A stretch of 64,000 nt of DNA from Aureisphaera galaxeae (lineage in GTDB: Bacteria; Bacteroidota; Bacteroidia; Flavobacteriales; Flavobacteriaceae): assembly GCF_028561275.1 (NCBI RefSeq), contig NZ_JAQQTF010000007.1, positions 186,001 to 250,000 on the forward strand, given 5' to 3'. Numbering within the stretch: the first letter of the stretch is position 1; the number at the start of each line of letters is the position of its first letter. Under the pieces are notes generated by a model that was given only the letters and a program-made list of their open reading frames with translations, did not search any database and was not told where the DNA came from. Of this stretch, positions 60,588 through 64,000 are shown one piece after another. The position numbers and the translations under genes are program-made.

Positions 60588-63500
60588 TCAAAACTTCCAT
60601 TCATAGTCCAATTTATAGTTTATACCTAGAGTAGCACCGAAGAAAAACCTTGCTCCGACATCTTCTCCTATGTCAATTGAAAACTTTACTCCTTTTTTGC
60701 TTACGTCATAACCATGTAAATCTACTATCGCTGCCCCAACTGATACATCTCTCGAGGTGACAGTTTCTGTTAAACCAGCCTTTTCTTCTTGTTGTATGTA
60801 ACCTATATTAAAAACACCCGCTTCAATTGTTCCACCGGTGGATGTTGTGCCAACAGGGCTTCCTATCTCATATACATCATCATTATAAAACCAACCTTTA
60901 TCAGTAGCTTTGTACGGAGACATATTTAAAAGAGGTAATATAATATTTGGCCCTTGGGGGTGATCATAATTTTTAGCATAACCAGCTTCAAAGGAAAATA
61001 AATTAAGAGCATTCCAACTAGCTTCGCCTCCAACAATACCAGCATCCAATCCGTGGTTAACTACTCCAAAATCAACATTACCATATACACTCAACGATTC
61101 TCGTGTTGTAATTTTTCCCAACCCACCATATCCAAAATTTCTAAATTCTGATTCTCCAATATTATAACCATCGGTCAAATTACCGGTAGTTTTTCCAATT
61201 TCAGCAGCCCAAATCCATTGGTCCCTTTCATTTTTAAAGATCTCACCTCCATTAAAAACTTTACGCCACCAAGCTCGTATTCTTCCAAAAAGCCCTCCAT
61301 CTGGATCAATCCCATTAATCGGATCGTTACCCATTCCTAAATATGGACTATGATACTGCCCATACGGATCAATGGTTAACCATCTTCCAAGTCTGCCGTC
61401 CCAAAGCCTCAACTCAAAGGCCTCCATTCCGGTTTCTAGATCCTTTTCCTGCCCCTGGAAGGCATAACGATATTGTCCCTCTTGATTACGATCAGGCATC
61501 GGCATTCCAAAGGGGTAATAATCTTTGTAGGCTAACATGACCGGGGTATTTGTTGTGGTAATATCAGTTACTCGAACATCATCCAAATAGTAATTATTCT
61601 GAGAAGCTTCGAAGATGGTGCCTAATCGAAAGGTGAGGGTAGCTGTTCCCGTTGCCTGAGCATTATAGGTAACTATTACCTCTTCATTTTGATCTACAGT
61701 CCCAAAAGGTCCTATTGTTCCCCACCCACCGGGTTCGTAAACGATATAATTAAGCTCATTTGGAGTTTCGTCTAAATTTACTTTAAATCGAATACCATAC
61801 GTACTACCGTTGGTTACTGGAAAACCAATAGATACTTCATTGTCATTGTCATCGGTAACTTCAGCTTTTAACTGTTCGTTGGAGATAGATAAGTTTACGT
61901 TTGCACTACTTGTCCACCCGGATGGCACTGAAATTCCAGAAAAATCTTCATTCAATATCACTGTGGCATTCACGTCACGTTGTATTACAGCTCGTACATT
62001 TCCCAAATGATCATTGAGTTCGTATTTCATCAAATCATATTCATCCATAACTCCCAATCGCGAGGTTCCATACACAGGGTATTCCACGGATTGTGATGTC
62101 GTTTTACCACCTGTGGTGTTGGGTAGATAGTATATGGCAATCGGTCGTCCTCTAGCATCCCTTACGTAAAAGGTTTGCGGGCTCGTGCCAGAATTTAAGG
62201 TTAATCGCTTTTCCACGCGATGCCCCCTATCGTTATAGAAGAATTCTACCTTTTCATTATTACCGCTTTCCGTTGAGAAAGCGGACTTTACCAATCCTGA
62301 ATTCCAATAATCATATCCAAGATCATCTTGGGCATTCGAAATTAATTGACCAATAGCGCTATAGGTGTAATTATTAGCTCCTTGCGTCTTAATATCGCCA
62401 GCATCCCCGGTATCATTAAAGGCGGAATCTGTTACATGATCCAATTGATTGGTATTGGAATCATACGAATAGGTGAGCGCATCCATGGCATTGTTCCCAT
62501 TATTTGTGAACATATTGCGAAACAAAGTAGTAATGTTGCCATTGGCATCATACGTTATGGATGGCACATTGTAATCTCCTTGGGAGTTAGGCGTGAACAG
62601 ATTGTTACTAAAGGACCCATAGGCAGCGGAACTTAACCATCTATTCTGATTGTACTCATATAGGTAACCACTGATAGGTGTTCCAGGCGGGTTTATGCCT
62701 TGAGATTGCCAACGAATTCCTTTAATATTGCCATCGTATCTGTTCGTGCCCGCGGCGGTATAATTAATAGCACTACCTCCTCTTGTATAGTCCCGTGCAT
62801 GATATTCCAGAATCATCCCAAAAGCATCGTTCTGATCTTCTCCTGGGTCGTAGGTGTCGGAAAGTGATGGGTGGTTTATTGCTTTTAATTGTCCTTCCAA
62901 AGTATAGACATAGTCCATGCCTTGAAGTCCTTCGGCTAGTAAAACCCTTTTTAATTCACCCGTTTCGTAGTAAGTATAACGGGCGTGTTCTGTAAAGTGG
63001 ATGTTATCGCTAGAAGTCTCCACCAAAACCAATTGGCCAAGATTGCTATAAGAATATCTATGTGCAAATAACTCTTGTGCGTCGTCTCTTTGATAAATCA
63101 CTTTGGAAATCTGTCCGGAAATCTGGTCATATTCATAATCTAATGTCTTTGCTCCAAGATTAGTAATATTTTGTATCATCCATTCCACGCGACCATAGAT
63201 ATCGTAGCTATACCAGGTTTTATTGGTTGTTGGGTTCTCTGTATAGGTCTGTGATACGTTTCCTGAAAGGAATCGCTGAATCCGGGATCCGTATTGCATA
63301 GGATCGGTAGAAAACCCGAGGGCTTGAAGCCCTGAATGATCGTGTTTATCATATACGGTAAATATTTGTTCAAAGCAATTGACCGAATTAACGGAATAGG
63401 TATCCACTGGAGGTGGAGGTGTCGAACTCCCTTCCGTTTGAATCTCCAATCCAGATACTGTGGCTCCTTGATCATAGAGGGTGCCGTCTATTACAAAATC

Positions 63501-64000
63501 TGCGGTCCCCACACCACCTTGATCAGGAACTTGGAAAAAAGATTGTCCGTTTTTCAAGAACCGAAGCACCTGGTTGGTACGTTCTATGGCAAAGGTGTCA
63601 CCTGTGGTATGGGTGGTTACATCCCGAACAATTGAAGCACCATCACTAACAATATTGATGCTATTATCACTTTTTATGTACAAAGCAAGATCTATGGTTT
63701 GGTAACTTTCATCTTCATCCATTAACGATATCCCAACCACTCCTAGGGTGTTGGTTGTAAACTGGAAGGGGATATTAAAATCGCCGGTACCCGTGCTTTC
63801 TAAAGAAGCGAAGCCTGAATTGGACCAATTGGCGGTTCCTGTTTTAGTAACAGACCCTGACCCAGTTGTCAAGCTACTACCGACATTAAAGGTTGGAATT
63901 GTAGTACCTGAAGAGTTAAAATAGGGCAGGTCTTCTTGGCACACCCCACTTTCGATGGGGCGACCTCTTTCATCATAATTGGTATATGAAAATTCACCGT
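60588..64000 (-). CDS. RHS-repeat protein with variable C-terminal tip (5' end outside window)
   Basis: The frame stays open from 63944 to the right edge without a stop, and the extra residues there (SYTNYDERGRPIESG) are RHS-repeat sequence, so the gene starts outside. About 1136 residues are visible: a beta-sandwich/concanavalin-like insert, YD-type RHS repeats ('YDIYGRVEWMIQNITN', 'YSYSNLGQLVLVET'), then the RHS core ending in 'DGRLGRWLTIDPYGQYHSPYLGMGNDPINGIDPDGG'. The last about 230 residues are a tip domain with alternating beta-strand pattern that I do not recognise. This layout is typical of polymorphic toxins and cell-surface RHS proteins. Confidence 0.9.
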   Translation of the reverse strand, partial: GEFSYTNYDERGRPIESGVCQEDLPYFNSSGTTIPTFNVGSSLTTGSGSVTKTGTANWSNSGFASLESTGTGDFNIPFQFTTNTLGVVGISLMDEDESYQTIDLALYIKSDNSINIVSDGASIVRDVTTHTTGDTFAIERTNQVLRFLKNGQSFFQVPDQGGVGTADFVIDGTLYDQGATVSGLEIQTEGSSTPPPPVDTYSVNSVNCFEQIFTVYDKHDHSGLQALGFSTDPMQYGSRIQRFLSGNVSQTYTENPTTNKTWYSYDIYGRVEWMIQNITNLGAKTLDYEYDQISGQISKVIYQRDDAQELFAHRYSYSNLGQLVLVETSSDNIHFTEHARYTYYETGELKRVLLAEGLQGMDYVYTLEGQLKAINHPSLSDTYDPGEDQNDAFGMILEYHARDYTRGGSAINYTAAGTNRYDGNIKGIRWQSQGINPPGTPISGYLYEYNQNRWLSSAAYGSFSNNLFTPNSQGDYNVPSITYDANGNITTLFRNMFTNNGNNAMDALTYSYDSNTNQLDHVTDSAFNDTGDAGDIKTQGANNYTYSAIGQLISNAQDDLGYDYWNSGLVKSAFSTESGNNEKVEFFYNDRGHRVEKRLTLNSGTSPQTFYVRDARGRPIAIYYLPNTTGGKTTSQSVEYPVYGTSRLGVMDEYDLMKYELNDHLGNVRAVIQRDVNATVILNEDFSGISVPSGWTSSANVNLSISNEQLKAEVTDDNDNEVSIGFPVTNGSTYGIRFKVNLDETPNELNYIVYEPGGWGTIGPFGTVDQNEEVIVTYNAQATGTATLTFRLGTIFEASQNNYYLDDVRVTDITTTNTPVMLAYKDYYPFGMPMPDRNQEGQYRYAFQGQEKDLETGMEAFELRLWDGRLGRWLTIDPYGQYHSPYLGMGNDPINGIDPDGGLFGRIRAWWRKVFNGGEIFKNERDQWIWAAEIGKTTGNLTDGYNIGESEFRNFGYGGLGKITTRESLSVYGNVDFGVVNHGLDAGIVGGEASWNALNLFSFEAGYAKNYDHPQGPNIILPLLNMSPYKATDKGWFYNDDVYEIGSPVGTTSTGGTIEAGVFNIGYIQQEEKAGLTETVTSRDVSVGAAIVDLHGYDVSKKGVKFSIDIGEDVGARFFFGATLGINYKLDYEWKF

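Overview
The window looks like chromosome from a marine-type Flavobacteriaceae bacterium (Bacteroidota). Evidence: promoters with the Bacteroidetes -7 element TAnnTTTG; type IX secretion (T9SS) sorting domains of both the C-terminal 'LFPNPxxG' type and the gliding-motility-associated 'FFTPNGDGFND' type; LytS/LytTR signalling with a propeller-domain sensor; a fused CcoNO oxidase subunit; and many short secreted or lipoprotein genes without clear function. I cannot name the genus from sequence alone.

Layout. 1-18 kb is mostly housekeeping: a secreted diheme cytochrome-like lipoprotein, DoxX proteins, asd, mscL, alr, tdk, rsmI, an Ada-like DNA repair regulator, a uracil-DNA glycosylase-like protein, an AhpD-like protein, a T9SS-exported delta-60-repeat protein, recJ, a small gene behind a perfect 23-bp metalloregulator-like operator, a dehalogenase-like hydrolase, lpxH and queD (with an unlisted 43-residue membrane protein just upstream). 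18-25 kb is a signalling module: a propeller-type LytS sensor kinase, its LytTR regulator, and an operon of two secreted proteins (one glycine-rich). Three copies of one tandem-repeat operator lie in front of the kinase, behind the regulator and in front of the secreted pair. 25-31 kb has a MATE exporter, a T9SS cargo protein, two universal stress proteins and tRNA-Ala(GGC) with a duplicated 3' tail. 31-43 kb is accessory: a large M36 metalloprotease with HYR repeats, a second kinase/LytTR pair, two tandem homologous proteins of unknown function, a helical-repeat protein and an M57-type metalloprotease lipoprotein.

44-54.5 kb is the micro-oxic respiration block: hemN on one strand, and ccoI, ccoS, ccoNO, ccoQ, ccoP, ccoG, ccoH, a SafE-like exporter and a 52-residue membrane protein on the other. 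Three FNR-like boxes (TGAC-N4-GTCA) drive the three transcription units of this block, each centred exactly 36.5 bp upstream of the end of its -7 element.

54.6-59.8 kb is a compact seven-gene operon of overlapping genes: two lipoproteins, a GspC/PilP-like protein, three pseudopilin-like proteins and a GspF-like membrane protein. It has no visible ATPase, secretin or prepilin peptidase. The window ends in the 3' part of a large RHS-repeat protein with a variable C-terminal tip, followed by an AT-rich small gene that could be its immunity partner. The strongest unreported-looking signals are the conserved geometry of the FNR-like promoters, the LytTR operator trio with a possible small RNA, the stripped-down pseudopilus operon and the paired homologues at 39.5-40.9 kb.
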